Position numbers and translations under genes: made by a program. Positions 9,692 to 18,813 of a stretch of DNA of 64,000 bases are shown piece by piece. Each line of letters begins with the position of its first letter. Positions within the stretch are counted from its first letter, which is position 1. Source of the DNA: Polaribacter filamentus (GTDB taxonomy: Bacteria > Bacteroidota > Bacteroidia > Flavobacteriales > Flavobacteriaceae); assembly GCF_002943715.1 (NCBI RefSeq), contig NZ_MQUA01000013.1:551001-615000 (forward strand), in the 5' to 3' direction. Below the pieces are notes generated by a model that saw only the letters and a program-made list of their open reading frames with translations, ran no database searches and was not told where the DNA came from.

Positions 9692-9970
9692 TTAATTTAA
9701 ATATTTAACAGGCGGCCCTCGCACAGAAAACGATAATTGATAATGATTTTTTAAGAAATTATATTCTAAACTACCTATAGTAGTAGTTGTTCTAGTATTT
9801 AAATCTAATTGAAAATTATTAGTTGCTAAAAAAAAACGATTTAGTTTTATAAGATCTATTTTACAATCAAAATCTTTTTCATGAATGTGTTTGTCTACTT
9901 TCGAAGTACAAACACTATGTTCATGGTTTTCTAAAATATGCGAAATTTGTATTGATAGTGGTGCTATCAA
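9692..9970 (-). CDS. Small His/Cys-rich protein upstream of the TonB receptor, N-terminus doubtful
   Basis: About 92 residues if begun at a TTG at 9970. Contains HILENHEHSVC, DKHIHEKDFDC and ends SVRGPPVKYLN; short proteins with spaced His/Cys and an RGPP tail accompany metal-type TonB receptors in this family (family memory). Upstream, in other frames, lie TTGTTTAAAAAA and a T-run; adding one A and one T would join LFKKIISIFF to FVLIAPLSIQ, a normal signal anchor. Either the start is a TTG giving a truncated signal, or the 5' end is frameshifted. It leads the receptor operon, with 32 bases to the receptor start. Confidence 0.55.
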   Translation of the reverse strand: MIAPLSIQISHILENHEHSVCTSKVDKHIHEKDFDCKIDLIKLNRFFLATNNFQLDLNTRTTTTIGSLEYNFLKNHYQLSFSVRGPPVKYLN

Positions 9971-10011
9971 TACAAAAAGAAAAAAATACTAATTATTTTT
10001 TAAACAATATT

Positions 10012-10776
10012 TTATTTTTTACGCGATTTTAAATTTAACATTTCTACACCTAAAGAAAATGCAATTGCAAAGTACAAATAACCTTTTGGAATCACACCTA
10101 CAGTTTTGTTAAATATTTCTGTGTGAGATAAATGTGCACCTTCTGTAATTAACATAAAACCAATTAAGATTAAAAAAGACAAGGCTAGCATCTGTATTGT
10201 AGGATTGTTATTTACAAAATTACTTATCGGATTTGAGAAAATCATCATAATAATGATGGATACAATAACAGCAATTATCATAATAAGTAAAGCACCATCA
10301 ACACCATTTGTCATTCCAACAGCAGTTAAAATACTATCAAAAGAAAAAACGATATCTATTAATATAATTTGAAAAAGAACACTTTTAAATGAAATTACTT
10401 TGGGCGATTTTAAAACTTGTTCTTCGTTAGTGTTTTCTACCTTTTGGCGAATTTCTTTAGTGCTCTTATACAATAAAAACAAGCCTCCTAAAAATAAAAT
10501 AATACTTTGTCCTGTTAAAGCAGTCTTAAACCAACCTAAATCTACTCCAAAAAAAGGATCTTTTAAAGCAATTAAATAAGAGATGCTAAAAAGCAATAAT
10601 ATTCTTGTAATCATTGCTAAAGCTAAACCTAAAAGTGTCGCTTTCCTTATTTGATTTTTCGGTAATTTATTGGCAGTTATAGAAATAAAAATAATATTAT
10701 CTATCCCTAAAATAATTTCTAAAAAGGTTAAGGTTAATAATGCAACCCAAGTATCTGCGTGAGCAAATATTTCCAT
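10012..10776 (-). CDS. TerC family integral membrane protein
   Basis: 254 residues from the ATG at 10776 (MEIFAHADTW); the upstream extension to 10827 lies inside the previous gene and is not family-like. Hydrophobic helices with FLEIILGIDNIIFISI near the N-terminus and IILIDIVFSFDSILTAVGM in the middle are the two acidic TerC signatures. TerC/Alx proteins export manganese or help metalate envelope enzymes. The gene starts about two bases after the stop of the upstream lipoprotein gene, so purB, lipoprotein and terC are probably co-transcribed. Confidence 0.88.
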   Translation of the reverse strand: MEIFAHADTWVALLTLTFLEIILGIDNIIFISITANKLPKNQIRKATLLGLALAMITRILLLFSISYLIALKDPFFGVDLGWFKTALTGQSIILFLGGLFLLYKSTKEIRQKVENTNEEQVLKSPKVISFKSVLFQIILIDIVFSFDSILTAVGMTNGVDGALLIMIIAVIVSIIIMMIFSNPISNFVNNNPTIQMLALSFLILIGFMLITEGAHLSHTEIFNKTVGVIPKGYLYFAIAFSLGVEMLNLKSRKK

Positions 10777-10777
10777 A

Positions 10778-11215
10778 TTATTTTGTTTTATAAATTGTGC
10801 CTTTTTTCGTGAATTTTGAAAAACCAATTTTTACAGTAAAATCATAAGAATCTTTATTAATTTTATTAATCTGTATAAACATTGGATCTTTTTCTAAATC
10901 ATTTTTTGGATTGATATATTTTAAAGTGTAAAAGAAATTATTTTTCCATTTTATAGACAAAGTATCTACATGATTTCCATGTTTACTAATTTGAATACTA
11001 TCTTTTCTAATAATTGTTTCTTTTACAAAATCGTTACCGGCCGGAATTTCAAAAACACCTACTTTAAAGCGATCTGAATTATCTTCAAATTCTGATTTAC
11101 AAGACGAAAAAATAAGAACGGATAAAATTAGAAAATAAGATAGTATTGATCCTAGCTTTTTAAATTTCCATTTTCTTGTTTCTTGTTTTTTATTGCCGAA
11201 TTCTATCTGTATCAT
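10778..11215 (-). CDS. Small lipoprotein between purB and terC
   Basis: 145 residues in the longest frame; a hydrophobic stretch SILSYFLILSVLIFSSC ends in a lipobox, so the mature protein would start at Cys39 and a start closer to the hydrophobic stretch is possible. The mature part (RFKVGVFEIPAGNDFV, DTLSIKWKNNFFYTLKY) is a small beta-rich domain. Relatives in Flavobacteriaceae are often mislabelled DNA topoisomerase IV; nothing here suggests topoisomerase activity. It begins three bases after purB. Confidence 0.65.
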   Translation of the reverse strand: MIQIEFGNKKQETRKWKFKKLGSILSYFLILSVLIFSSCKSEFEDNSDRFKVGVFEIPAGNDFVKETIIRKDSIQISKHGNHVDTLSIKWKNNFFYTLKYINPKNDLEKDPMFIQINKINKDSYDFTVKIGFSKFTKKGTIYKTK

Positions 11216-11218
11216 AAT

Positions 11219-12562
11219 TTATATTCCTGTATAATTTGATGGCGTAATTGCTTTTAATTCTTTTTTAATTTCTGATGAAACTTCTAACGTATCAATAAAA
11301 TCCGCAATTGATTTTTGATTGATTTTCTCGTTCGTTCTTGTCAAACCTTTTAACGCTTCATAAGGATTTGGATACGCTTCACGTCTTAAAATTGTTTGGA
11401 TTGCTTCTGCAACAACAGCCCAATTATTATCTAAATCTTGCTCAAATTTTTGCTTATTCAGTAACAGTTTATTCAATCCTTTTAAGGTGGATGTAAAACC
11501 AATAATTGTATGTCCGAAAGGAACACCAACATTGCGTAAAACTGTACTATCCGTTAAATCTCTTTGCAATCTTGAAATTGGTAATTTTGCTGATAAATGT
11601 TCGAATATTGCATTTGCAATTCCTAAATTTCCTTCAGAATTTTCAAAATCAATCGGATTTACTTTGTGCGGCATTGCAGAACTTCCTACTTCACCAGCCT
11701 TAATTTTTTGCTTAAAATAATCCATAGAAACATAAGTCCAGAAATCTCTATCTAAATCTATGAGGATGGTATTGATACGTTTTAAGTTATCAAATAAAGC
11801 CGCTAAATGATCATAATGTTCTATTTGTGTGGTCGGAAAAGAGTGTTGTAAACCTAATTTTTTTTGAACAAATTCGCCACCAAAAGTTCTCCAATCAATT
11901 GTTGGATATGCAACTTTATGTGCGTTGTAATTACCAGTTGCGCCTCCAAATTTCGCAGCACTTGGTATGTCATTTAATAGTTTAAACTGTTCCTTTAAAC
12001 GAACTACAAAAACATTAATTTCCTTTCCTAATCTTGTTGGTGATGCTGGCTGACCATGCGTTCTTGCCAACATAGAAATATCTTTCCATTCAATAACTAA
12101 TTCTTCTAAACTCGCAACGACTTCAAAATAATGAGGTACAAAAACGTCGTTCATTGCTTCTTTTATAGAAAGTGGAATGGCAGTATTATTAATGTCCTGA
12201 GAAGTCAATCCGAAGTGGATAAATTCTTTATGTTTTTGTAAACCTAAAGCATCAAATTTTTCTTTGATAAAATACTCAACCGCTTTTACATCATGATTGG
12301 TAACTTTTTCAATATCTTTTATTTTCTGAGCATCTTCAGTTGTGAAATCGATATAAATTTTACGCAAATCAGTAAATAAAACGGTGTTAAAATCTGCTAA
12401 TTGTGGTAAAGGAATTTCGCACAATGCAATAAAATATTCAATTTCTACACGAACTCTGTACTTTATTAAAGCTTCTTCAGAAAAATAGTCTGCTAATTTA
12501 GATATTTTACCTCTGTATCGTCCATCAATTGGTGAAATGGCATTTAATTGTGTTAAGTTCAT
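11219..12562 (-). CDS. purB: Adenylosuccinate lyase
   Basis: Cleaves succinyl-AMP to AMP and SAICAR to AICAR, two steps of purine synthesis. 447 residues, the usual bacterial length for this group. The fumarase/lyase superfamily signature GSSAMPHKVNPIDFENSEGN is intact (about residues 292-311), as are TSQDINNTA and ARTHGQPASPT in the substrate-binding regions. First gene of a tight minus-strand operon with the lipoprotein and terC. A decayed gene lies upstream. Confidence 0.96.
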   Translation of the reverse strand: MNLTQLNAISPIDGRYRGKISKLADYFSEEALIKYRVRVEIEYFIALCEIPLPQLADFNTVLFTDLRKIYIDFTTEDAQKIKDIEKVTNHDVKAVEYFIKEKFDALGLQKHKEFIHFGLTSQDINNTAIPLSIKEAMNDVFVPHYFEVVASLEELVIEWKDISMLARTHGQPASPTRLGKEINVFVVRLKEQFKLLNDIPSAAKFGGATGNYNAHKVAYPTIDWRTFGGEFVQKKLGLQHSFPTTQIEHYDHLAALFDNLKRINTILIDLDRDFWTYVSMDYFKQKIKAGEVGSSAMPHKVNPIDFENSEGNLGIANAIFEHLSAKLPISRLQRDLTDSTVLRNVGVPFGHTIIGFTSTLKGLNKLLLNKQKFEQDLDNNWAVVAEAIQTILRREAYPNPYEALKGLTRTNEKINQKSIADFIDTLEVSSEIKKELKAITPSNYTGI

Positions 12563-12788
12563 TTTAGTTCTGTTGTTAATTGCAAAAATAGTGAATTCAA
12601 CAGATTTATAAAGTAGATTTTTGATGTTTTTTAAACACTAATTTCACGAATTAACAGAAATAAAAGTAAACGTTCTCTTATACTTTTATATTCACCATAT
12701 AATTGTAGTTTTTATAAATTTTGCGCTTATAGTAGCTAAATTTTGTTCTAACTTTTTTTAATTTGTGAAATTCATATCTAAATTTTTA

Positions 12789-13362
12789 CTATTTATGGTT
12801 TTCTATCAATTTTAAAATATGATTTCCTCTGGCATTTGTGCTTATACTTTCATAAATAATTGTAGTAATAATAAGGTATTTTAAGTCTAAATGTACCCAA
12901 TCTTTTTTTAATCCGAAAAGACACAATGTATTCTTGTATGGGCTCTTACAGCTATTTTTTGAGGCGTAATTAGCCAATCAAAACCAGTTTCTATAATTGT
13001 ATCAATATGATTTATTTTTAGTTTTTTTTGAACTTCATTCTCGCTCTTGGCATAATAAGCAATTGCTAAATGTTCACAAATTTTTGCACAAGGTCTAATG
13101 GCGCTACCAAATTTTGGGTTGTTATCTTTTCTGAAAACTCATCTAAATGTGGTAAAATCTATTCTAAATAATGATGTGTGCAAATCCATTCTAAAATCCA
13201 AGCAGCTATTATAGATGCTTTAGTATCAACATCAAAAGTAATAGAAACGAACTCTTTACATAATTTTTGATCTTTTAACGCCAGATTTGCAATTCGTTGT
13301 TGGTTTTCCCTTTTAGGATTTTCCATATTATTAAGTTGTTCTGTTAAAAATAGGATGCTCAT
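12789..13362 (-). pseudogene. Decayed purB-adjacent helical (HEAT-like) protein
   Basis: Starts MSILFLTEQLNNMENPKREN and reads 67 residues to an in-frame TAG (13159-13161), then continues ILPHLDEFSEKITTQNL. A shift near 13109 gives SAIRPCAKICEHLAIAYY to IAVRAHTR, and a second near 12930 gives TLCLFGLKKDWVHLDLKY to LKLIENHK and a stop. Joined, this is an approximately 190-residue helical protein that in related flavobacteria lies beside purB and is often mis-annotated adenylosuccinate lyase. Both shifts are repaired by one added base. The flanks, 12563-12788 and 13363-13401, hold nothing else I can see. Confidence 0.6.
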
Positions 13363-13401
13363 TTTGATCTGATTTATGTATATTTACTTTAAAATTTTGC
13401 C

Positions 13402-14112
13402 ATGTTAAGTATAAAAAGACTTCTTTTTGTTTCTGTGATTTTTAGTTGTTTTTTTTCGGCTGATAAAATAAATGCACAGAAAATCAATCAGTTTAATGAG
13501 AAAAAACAGCGAATTGGTACTTGGATAAAATATTATCCAAATGATAAAATACGCTATACCGGTAAGTTTGAAAATGGAAAAGAAATTGGTGTTTTTAAAT
13601 TCTATGATATTTCGAGTTCTGATTTTCCTTTAATTATTAAAACTTATTCTAAAAGTCAAGATGCAGTTTTAGTTGAATTTTATACTTTAAAAGGTAAATT
13701 ACAAAGCAAAGGTTCTTTTTTAGATAAAAATAGAATAGGAGATTGGGTGTATTATTTTACGGATGGAAAAATAATGTCCGAAGAAGTTTATAAACAAGGA
13801 AAATTAGAGGGCAAATTGGTTAATTATTATCCAAACGGAAAAGAGACAGAAATTACTTTTTATAAAGAGGGATTAAAAGAAGGGCTTTCGCAAAAATATT
13901 CTAGTGACGGAATTTTAATAGAAGAAGTCACCTTTAAAAAAGGAAAGCAAAATGGGCCAGCTAAATATTTTGAATTAAATGGAAATTTAAAAGAAGCTGG
14001 TTCGTATAAAGATGGAAATAGAGTAGGAGAATGGGAGTATTATTTGGATGGTGAAGTAACAAATGATAAAGATGAAAAGGATAATAAGAAGCAATTTAAA
14101 AAGAAAAATTAA
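13402..14112 (+). CDS. MORN-variant repeat protein (YwqK-like), exported
   Basis: 236 residues: signal peptide (1-25, ending in KINAQ), then about seven MORN-like repeats with the pattern G-x-W/x-x-Y-Y-x-x-G-K (IGTWIKYYPNDKIRYTGKFE, IGDWVYYFTDGKIMSEEVY, LEGKLVNYYPNGKETEITFY, and so on). Such proteins are commonly named YwqK-family antitoxins, but no partner toxin gene is seen here, and the signal peptide argues for an envelope role. The C-terminus is a Lys/Asp-rich tail. Function unknown. Confidence 0.7.
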   Translation: MLSIKRLLFVSVIFSCFFSADKINAQKINQFNEKKQRIGTWIKYYPNDKIRYTGKFENGKEIGVFKFYDISSSDFPLIIKTYSKSQDAVLVEFYTLKGKLQSKGSFLDKNRIGDWVYYFTDGKIMSEEVYKQGKLEGKLVNYYPNGKETEITFYKEGLKEGLSQKYSSDGILIEEVTFKKGKQNGPAKYFELNGNLKEAGSYKDGNRVGEWEYYLDGEVTNDKDEKDNKKQFKKKN

Positions 14113-14114
14113 CA

Positions 14115-14447
14115 ATAACTTTTAAGAGAAAATTTATTGAATCTAAAAAGAGAAATGGAATTATAATTTTAGGAAAAATCATTTTTATTATTTCAATCAT
14201 TGCTGGAATTTCATTGATTTATGTTTTTGTAAAAGAATTTGATAGAGATTATTTTAGAACGGAAGGAATTTCTATTATATTTTGTCTTTTTGTTTTAGCT
14301 GTTCTTGTTGGATTTTACGTGAAACTAACAAATTTCGGAATTATTGATGAAACTGAATTACAGAAAAGTATTGATGAAAAGAAAGAATTAAAAGAGCAAA
14401 TTGAGATTGCAGAATTGAAAATAAAACGTAAAAAATTAACAGAATAA
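14115..14447 (+). CDS. Small membrane protein with a missing or non-standard start
   Basis: The frame is open from 14109, just after the MORN gene, and encodes FKRKFIESKKRNGIIILG, then two hydrophobic helices (KIIFIISIIAGISLIYVFV and ISIIFCLFVLAVLVGFYV) and a charged coiled-coil tail (ELQKSIDEKKELKEQIEIAE). No ATG, GTG or TTG begins the full frame: an ATA at 14115 stands where an ATG would fit, and the first usable TTG (14214) would cut the first helix. Either the start has mutated or a rare start is used. No family recognised. Confidence 0.4.
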   Translation: MTFKRKFIESKKRNGIIILGKIIFIISIIAGISLIYVFVKEFDRDYFRTEGISIIFCLFVLAVLVGFYVKLTNFGIIDETELQKSIDEKKELKEQIEIAELKIKRKKLTE

Positions 14448-14526
14448 ATTACGTCACTAAATCTAATCATCAATTTCCGCAATAGAAACATCAATTCTTT
14501 CAATCAATAAATTCTAATCAATTTTG

Positions 14527-14534
14527 TAACTTTG
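14527..14534 (+). promoter_or_regulatory. Bacteroidetes -7 box of mnmA
   Basis: TAACTTTG matches the TAnnTTTG consensus of Bacteroidetes housekeeping promoters, 18 bases before the mnmA start. I see no good -33 TTTG element upstream. Confidence 0.5.
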
Positions 14535-14552
14535 CATCCTCAAAATTAAAAA

Positions 14553-15740
14553 ATGAAACGAGTAGTTGTTGGTCTTTCTGGTGGTGTAGATTCTAGTGTT
14601 ACAGCACATTTATTAAAAGAACAAGGGTATGAGGTTATTGGTCTTTTTATGAAAAATTGGCACGATGATTCTGTAACAATTTCTAACGAATGTCCTTGGT
14701 TAGAAGACAGTAACGATGCAATGATTGTTGCCGAAAAATTAGAAATTCCTTTTCAAGTTGTAGATTTAAGCGAGCAATATAAAGAACGTATTGTAGATTA
14801 TATGTTTGATGAATATGAAAAAGGAAGAACTCCAAATCCTGATATTCTTTGTAACAGAGAAATAAAGTTTGATGTTTTTATGGATATCGCTTTAAAACTA
14901 GGTGCAGATTATGTTGCAACTGGTCATTATTGCAGAAAGGATGAAGAAATTATTGATGGAAAACCGGTTTATAAATTATTAGCAGGGAAAGACAATAACA
15001 AAGATCAGTCTTATTTTTTATGTCAATTATCGCAAGAACAATTAACAAAAGCATTGTTTCCAATTGGAGAACTTACAAAACCAGAAGTTAGGGAAATTGC
15101 CAAAAAAGCAAATTTAATTACTGCTGATAAGAAAGATTCTCAAGGTTTGTGTTTTATTGGTAAAGTACGTTTGCCAGAATTTTTACAACAAAAATTACAG
15201 CCAAAAGAAGGAGTAATCGTTACAATTCCTTCGGATTTTGAGCAGTACACAAAAGAAGTTCCAAAGTTTGAAAACAAGGAAGCTGAACTTGCTTTTTTTT
15301 CAATAAAATTTTCTTATAAAAAAGAAGACGGAAAAGTAGTAGGCAAACATCAAGGAGCGCATTATTTTACAAAAGGTCAGCGTAAAGGATTAAATGTGGG
15401 CGGCACAAAAGAAGGCTTGTATGTTATAGAAACCGATGTTGTAGAAAACGTAATTTATACAGGAGAAGGTAAAAGTCACAAAGGATTATATAGAAATGTA
15501 TTGTTTGTTTCTAATAAAGAATTGCATTGGATTCGAGAAGATTTAGCTTTAAAACCAGGAGAAACTATGAATGTTGATGCAAGAATAAGATACAGACAAG
15601 TTTTAGAAAAAGCAACTTTATACAAAGTAGAAAGTGGTTTATATGTAGCATTTAGAAATAAACAATCAGCAATACAAGAAGGACAATTTGTTGCTTGGTA
15701 TCAAAATGAAGAATTGTTAGGTTCTGGAGTAATTTCGTAA
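14553..15740 (+). CDS. mnmA: tRNA-specific 2-thiouridylase MnmA
   Basis: Thiolates U34 of Lys, Glu and Gln tRNAs in the cytoplasm using ATP and a sulfur relay. 395 residues. The N-terminal PP-loop GLSGGVDSS (7-15) binds ATP; catalytic Cys100 ([11 protein letters not shown]) and Cys200 (SQGLCFIGK) are the two expected cysteines; the middle domain has [21 protein letters not shown]8 run inside the gene does not break the frame. Single gene with a -7 box upstream; the next gene follows after 41 bases. Confidence 0.96.
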   Translation: MKRVVVGLSGGVDSSVTAHLLKEQGYEVIGLFMKNWHDDSVTISNECPWLEDSNDAMIVAEKLEIPFQVVDLSEQYKERIVDYMFDEYEKGRTPNPDILCNREIKFDVFMDIALKLGADYVATGHYCRKDEEIIDGKPVYKLLAGKDNNKDQSYFLCQLSQEQLTKALFPIGELTKPEVREIAKKANLITADKKDSQGLCFIGKVRLPEFLQQKLQPKEGVIVTIPSDFEQYTKEVPKFENKEAELAFFSIKFSYKKEDGKVVGKHQGAHYFTKGQRKGLNVGGTKEGLYVIETDVVENVIYTGEGKSHKGLYRNVLFVSNKELHWIREDLALKPGETMNVDARIRYRQVLEKATLYKVESGLYVAFRNKQSAIQEGQFVAWYQNEELLGSGVIS

Positions 15741-15781
15741 TAAAAATATATAAAATCGTAAAAAAGTAGTATTTTCGAAAT

Positions 15782-17407
15782 ATGAAGAAAATGCTACTTT
15801 TTTTATTCTCGATTAGTTTTTTTAGCACTTTTGTACAGACAGAAGACGCTTGGGTTTATTTCTACAACAAACCAAATTCTGCTACTTTTTTACAAAATCC
15901 TTTGCAAATGCTTTCTCAACGTTCTTTAGATAGAAGAACTACACAAAATATTTCTTTAGATTTAAAAGATGTACCTGTTGATATAACCTATTACAATCAA
16001 TTAAAAAATAATGAGAATATTACAGTTTTAGGAAAATCTAAATGGTTAAATGCTGTTCATATTCAAGGTGTTGAGTCTGCTGTTAGAGCACTATTAAATA
16101 CGTATTCATTTATTGAATCCATTGAATTTGCAAATAAAAGTTTAAATGCGAATGCTAAAAATACGGGTAAGAAAATAGTTGCTTCACACCAAAATAAATT
16201 TTCTAAAACTACGACCGATTTTAAGTACGGAAATGCAGAAAATCAGATTAAAATGTTGAGAGGAGATTTTTTACATCAACAAAATTATACAGGGGAAGGC
16301 ATGCAAATTGCAATTATTGATGCTGGTTTCCCTAATGTAAATACGCTTGCAGCTTTTCAAAGAATAAGAGGTAATAACCAAATTTTAGGGGGTTATAATT
16401 TTGCTGATAGAAGCACTAATTTTTATACAAGAAATAATCATGGAACTCATGTTTTATCTACAATTGCAGGCTATTTAGAAAATCAATTTGTTGGTACAGC
16501 GCCAGATGCAAAGTTTTATTTATTTATATCAGAAATTGCAGAAAAAGAAACTGTTTTAGAAGAAACACTTTGGGTAGAAGCGGCAGAAAGAGCAGATAGT
16601 TTAGGTGTAAATGTGATAAACACCTCTTTAGGTTATACAACTTATGATAATCCAAATCATAGTCATACGTATGCAGATATGGACGGGAAAACGACTTTTA
16701 TTTCTCGAGGTGCTGAAATTGGTGCTTCAAGAGGAATTATTTTAGTAAATGCCGCTGGAAATGAAGGAAATGGCACCTGGAAATATATTGGTGCTCCTGC
16801 AGATGCTGTTTCTGTTTTTTCAATTGGTGCAGTAAACTCTTCAGAAAAAATTGCCTCTTTTAGTTCTTTTGGACCAACTGCAGATCAAAGAATAAAACCA
16901 GATGTTTTGGCACAAGGGCTAAATTCTGCAATCATAAATTATTCTTCAGGAAACGTTTCAACATCAAATGGAACCTCTTTTTCATCGCCGATAATGGCTG
17001 GAGTTATCGCTTGTTTTTGGCAAGTTTTCCCTAATAAAACGAATTTTGAAATTATGGATTTGATTCGTAAATCTGCGGATAGATTTAATAACCCTACGGA
17101 TCAATATGGGTATGGAATTCCAGATTTTGAAGCTGCTTATAATCAAGTATTGGCGCTGAATAATTTTAAGAATACATCAATCAAAATTTTCCCAAATCCA
17201 ATAAAAGATACGTTTTCTATTTCTGTTGATGCGAATGCTACCGAAAGTTTATCCATTCAGATTTATAATATTTTAGGGCAATTAGTTATCGAAAATTCTA
17301 AATTAGTATCGAAAACTATCGATACGAAGAATCTTAAAAATGGAATTTATATCTTAAAAATTCAATATAAAAATCAGCAGAAAACAGTTAAACTGATAAA
17401 AAAATAA
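15782..17407 (+). CDS. Subtilisin-like serine protease secreted by the type IX system
   Basis: 541 residues: signal peptide (about 1-19), pro-region to about residue 165, S8 peptidase domain with catalytic D180 (AIIDAGFP), H220 (NNHGTHV) and S399 (NGTSFSSP), and oxyanion Asn327. The last 75 residues (IKIFPNPIKDTFSISV to QKTVKLIKK) are a type A T9SS sorting domain, so the enzyme should cross the outer membrane and be anchored or released there. It overlaps the next gene by one base (TAATG). Confidence 0.94.
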   Translation: MKKMLLFLFSISFFSTFVQTEDAWVYFYNKPNSATFLQNPLQMLSQRSLDRRTTQNISLDLKDVPVDITYYNQLKNNENITVLGKSKWLNAVHIQGVESAVRALLNTYSFIESIEFANKSLNANAKNTGKKIVASHQNKFSKTTTDFKYGNAENQIKMLRGDFLHQQNYTGEGMQIAIIDAGFPNVNTLAAFQRIRGNNQILGGYNFADRSTNFYTRNNHGTHVLSTIAGYLENQFVGTAPDAKFYLFISEIAEKETVLEETLWVEAAERADSLGVNVINTSLGYTTYDNPNHSHTYADMDGKTTFISRGAEIGASRGIILVNAAGNEGNGTWKYIGAPADAVSVFSIGAVNSSEKIASFSSFGPTADQRIKPDVLAQGLNSAIINYSSGNVSTSNGTSFSSPIMAGVIACFWQVFPNKTNFEIMDLIRKSADRFNNPTDQYGYGIPDFEAAYNQVLALNNFKNTSIKIFPNPIKDTFSISVDANATESLSIQIYNILGQLVIENSKLVSKTIDTKNLKNGIYILKIQYKNQQKTVKLIKK

Positions 17408-18348
17408 TGACAAATAAAATTAGGCAACTTTTCAATATAAAATATCCAATTATACAAGGTGGAATGATTTGGGTTTCTGGTTATAAATTAGCTTCTGCAG
17501 TCTCAAATGCTGGCGGTTTGGGATTAATTGGTGCTGGATCTATGTATCCCGAAATTTTAAGAGAACACATTCAAAAATGTAAAAAAGCATCTAATAAACC
17601 TTTTGGCGTAAATGTGCCAATGTTGTATCCTGATATTGAAAAAATTATGGATATTATTGTGGAAGAAGGAGTGAAGATTGTTTTTACTTCCGCAGGAAAT
17701 CCTAAAACATGGACGTCCTGTTTAAAGGAAAAAGGGATTACCGTTGTGCATGTTGTAAGTTCTGTAAAGTTTGCGTTAAAAGCAGAAGAAGCTGGAGTTG
17801 ATGCCGTTGTTTGTGAAGGTTTCGAAGCTGGCGGACATAATGGACGCGAAGAAACTACGACTTTTACACTAATACCAATGGTGAAAGAGTATTTAAAAAT
17901 CCCTGTAATTGCTGCGGGCGGAATTGCATCAGGAAGAGGAATGTTGGCTGCGATGGTCTTGGGTGCCGATGGAGTTCAAATAGGAAGTAGGTTTGCCGCA
18001 ACTGAAGAATCTTCTGCACATCAAAATTTTAAAAACACAATTATTGATGTAAAAGATGGTGATACTCAAGTAACTTTAAAGGAGTTGGCGCCTGTGCGTT
18101 TGGTGAAAAATAAATTTTATAATGATGTTCAAGAATTGTATTTACAAAATCCATCCAAAGAAAAATTAAAGGAATTATTGGGCCGAGCAAGAGCAAAAAA
18201 AGGAATGTTTGAAGGAGATTTAGAAGACGGAGAGCTAGAAATTGGTCAAATTGCAGGATTAATTCATGAAATAAAACCTGCAAAAGATGTTTTAGAAGAG
18301 ATTATTTCGGAATTTAATTCAGTTAAAACGCTTATAACTAGGTTTTAA
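17407..18348 (+). CDS. Nitronate monooxygenase family protein (2-nitropropane dioxygenase-like)
   Basis: 313 residues forming an FMN-binding TIM barrel. Visible signatures: IIQGGMIWVSGYKLASAVSNAGG (N-terminal phosphate loop region), EGFEAGGHNGRE with the putative catalytic His, and IPVIAAGGIASGRGMLAAMVLGADGVQIGSRF. The family includes nitronate monooxygenases, which detoxify nitroalkanes, and the FabK enoyl-ACP reductases; the barrel alone does not decide between them. The start codon overlaps the stop of the subtilase gene, suggesting translational coupling despite unrelated functions. Confidence 0.85.
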   Translation: MTNKIRQLFNIKYPIIQGGMIWVSGYKLASAVSNAGGLGLIGAGSMYPEILREHIQKCKKASNKPFGVNVPMLYPDIEKIMDIIVEEGVKIVFTSAGNPKTWTSCLKEKGITVVHVVSSVKFALKAEEAGVDAVVCEGFEAGGHNGREETTTFTLIPMVKEYLKIPVIAAGGIASGRGMLAAMVLGADGVQIGSRFAATEESSAHQNFKNTIIDVKDGDTQVTLKELAPVRLVKNKFYNDVQELYLQNPSKEKLKELLGRARAKKGMFEGDLEDGELEIGQIAGLIHEIKPAKDVLEEIISEFNSVKTLITRF

Positions 18349-18402
18349 AGTTTTTTTAAAAATAAAATTAATATTTTATGTAGTCAATAATTTATTTGGT
18401 AT

Positions 18403-18410
18403 TATCTTTG
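18403..18410 (+). promoter_or_regulatory. -7 box of the first csp gene
   Basis: TATCTTTG fits TAnnTTTG, 55 bases before the start codon, leaving a roughly 50-base 5' leader. Confidence 0.5.
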
Positions 18411-18424
18411 TAGCTTAACATAAC

Positions 18425-18448
18425 GTTGATAGGAATTAATCTAGCAAC
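18425..18448 (+). promoter_or_regulatory. Conserved leader hairpin of the first csp gene
   Basis: GTTG pairs with CAAC and the inner TAG with CTA around an 8-base loop. The second csp leader keeps the same fold with changes on both arms (TGG/CTG). A cold-response role is inferred. Confidence 0.35.
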
Positions 18449-18465
18449 ACAATAATTTTTTTATA

Positions 18466-18657
18466 ATGAATAAAGGTATCGTAAAATTTTTCAATGAATC
18501 TAAAGGATTCGGATTTATCACTGAAGAAGGAAACAACAAAGAGCATTTTGTACATGTGTCAGGATTAATTGACGAAATTCGTGAAAACGATGAAGTTGAA
18601 TTCGACTTACAAGATGGAAAAAAAGGATTAAACGCAGTAAACGTTAGAGTATTATAA
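18466..18657 (+). CDS. cspA: Cold-shock protein, copy 1
   Basis: 63 residues, a single cold-shock domain that binds single-stranded nucleic acid and melts RNA structure. RNP1 is KGFGFIT (13-19) and RNP2 is HFVHVS (27-32). It differs from the second copy only at residues 5 (Ile for Thr) and 23 (Asn for Ser). The duplication includes the leader, with shared CAACACAATAATTTTTT before ATG, and the 3' stretch TATTACTAGTTAATTTTT before the terminator. The gene symbol is by family; paralogue naming is arbitrary. Confidence 0.95.
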   Translation: MNKGIVKFFNESKGFGFITEEGNNKEHFVHVSGLIDEIRENDEVEFDLQDGKKGLNAVNVRVL

Positions 18658-18692
18658 TATATATCATATCTATTACTAGTTAATTTTTATCT

Positions 18693-18727
18693 AAAAGCCT
18701 TTCAAATGTTGATAGGCTTTTTTTTAT
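18693..18727 (+). terminator. Terminator of csp copy 1
   Basis: AAAAGCC and GGCTTTT form the outer stem with TTCAA/TTGAT inside, followed by eight or more T. Confidence 0.8.
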
Positions 18728-18770
18728 TTAAAATAGAATTTAAAATTTAATAAAAAAAACATTATTTTAT

Positions 18771-18800
18771 TTTGTAATTCATTTATTGGTTTTATATTTG
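18771..18800 (+). promoter_or_regulatory. Promoter of csp copy 2
   Basis: -33 element TTTG (18771-18774) and -7 element TATATTTG (18793-18800) with an 18-base spacer, close to the Bacteroidetes consensus. Confidence 0.6.
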
Positions 18801-18813
18801 CATTTTAATAAAC

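Noticed and set aside
13402..14447. Toxin-antitoxin pair formed by the YwqK-like gene and the small gene after it
   Set aside because: The YwqK-like protein has a signal peptide, the partner is a membrane protein without toxin likeness, and the name antitoxin is a family label only.
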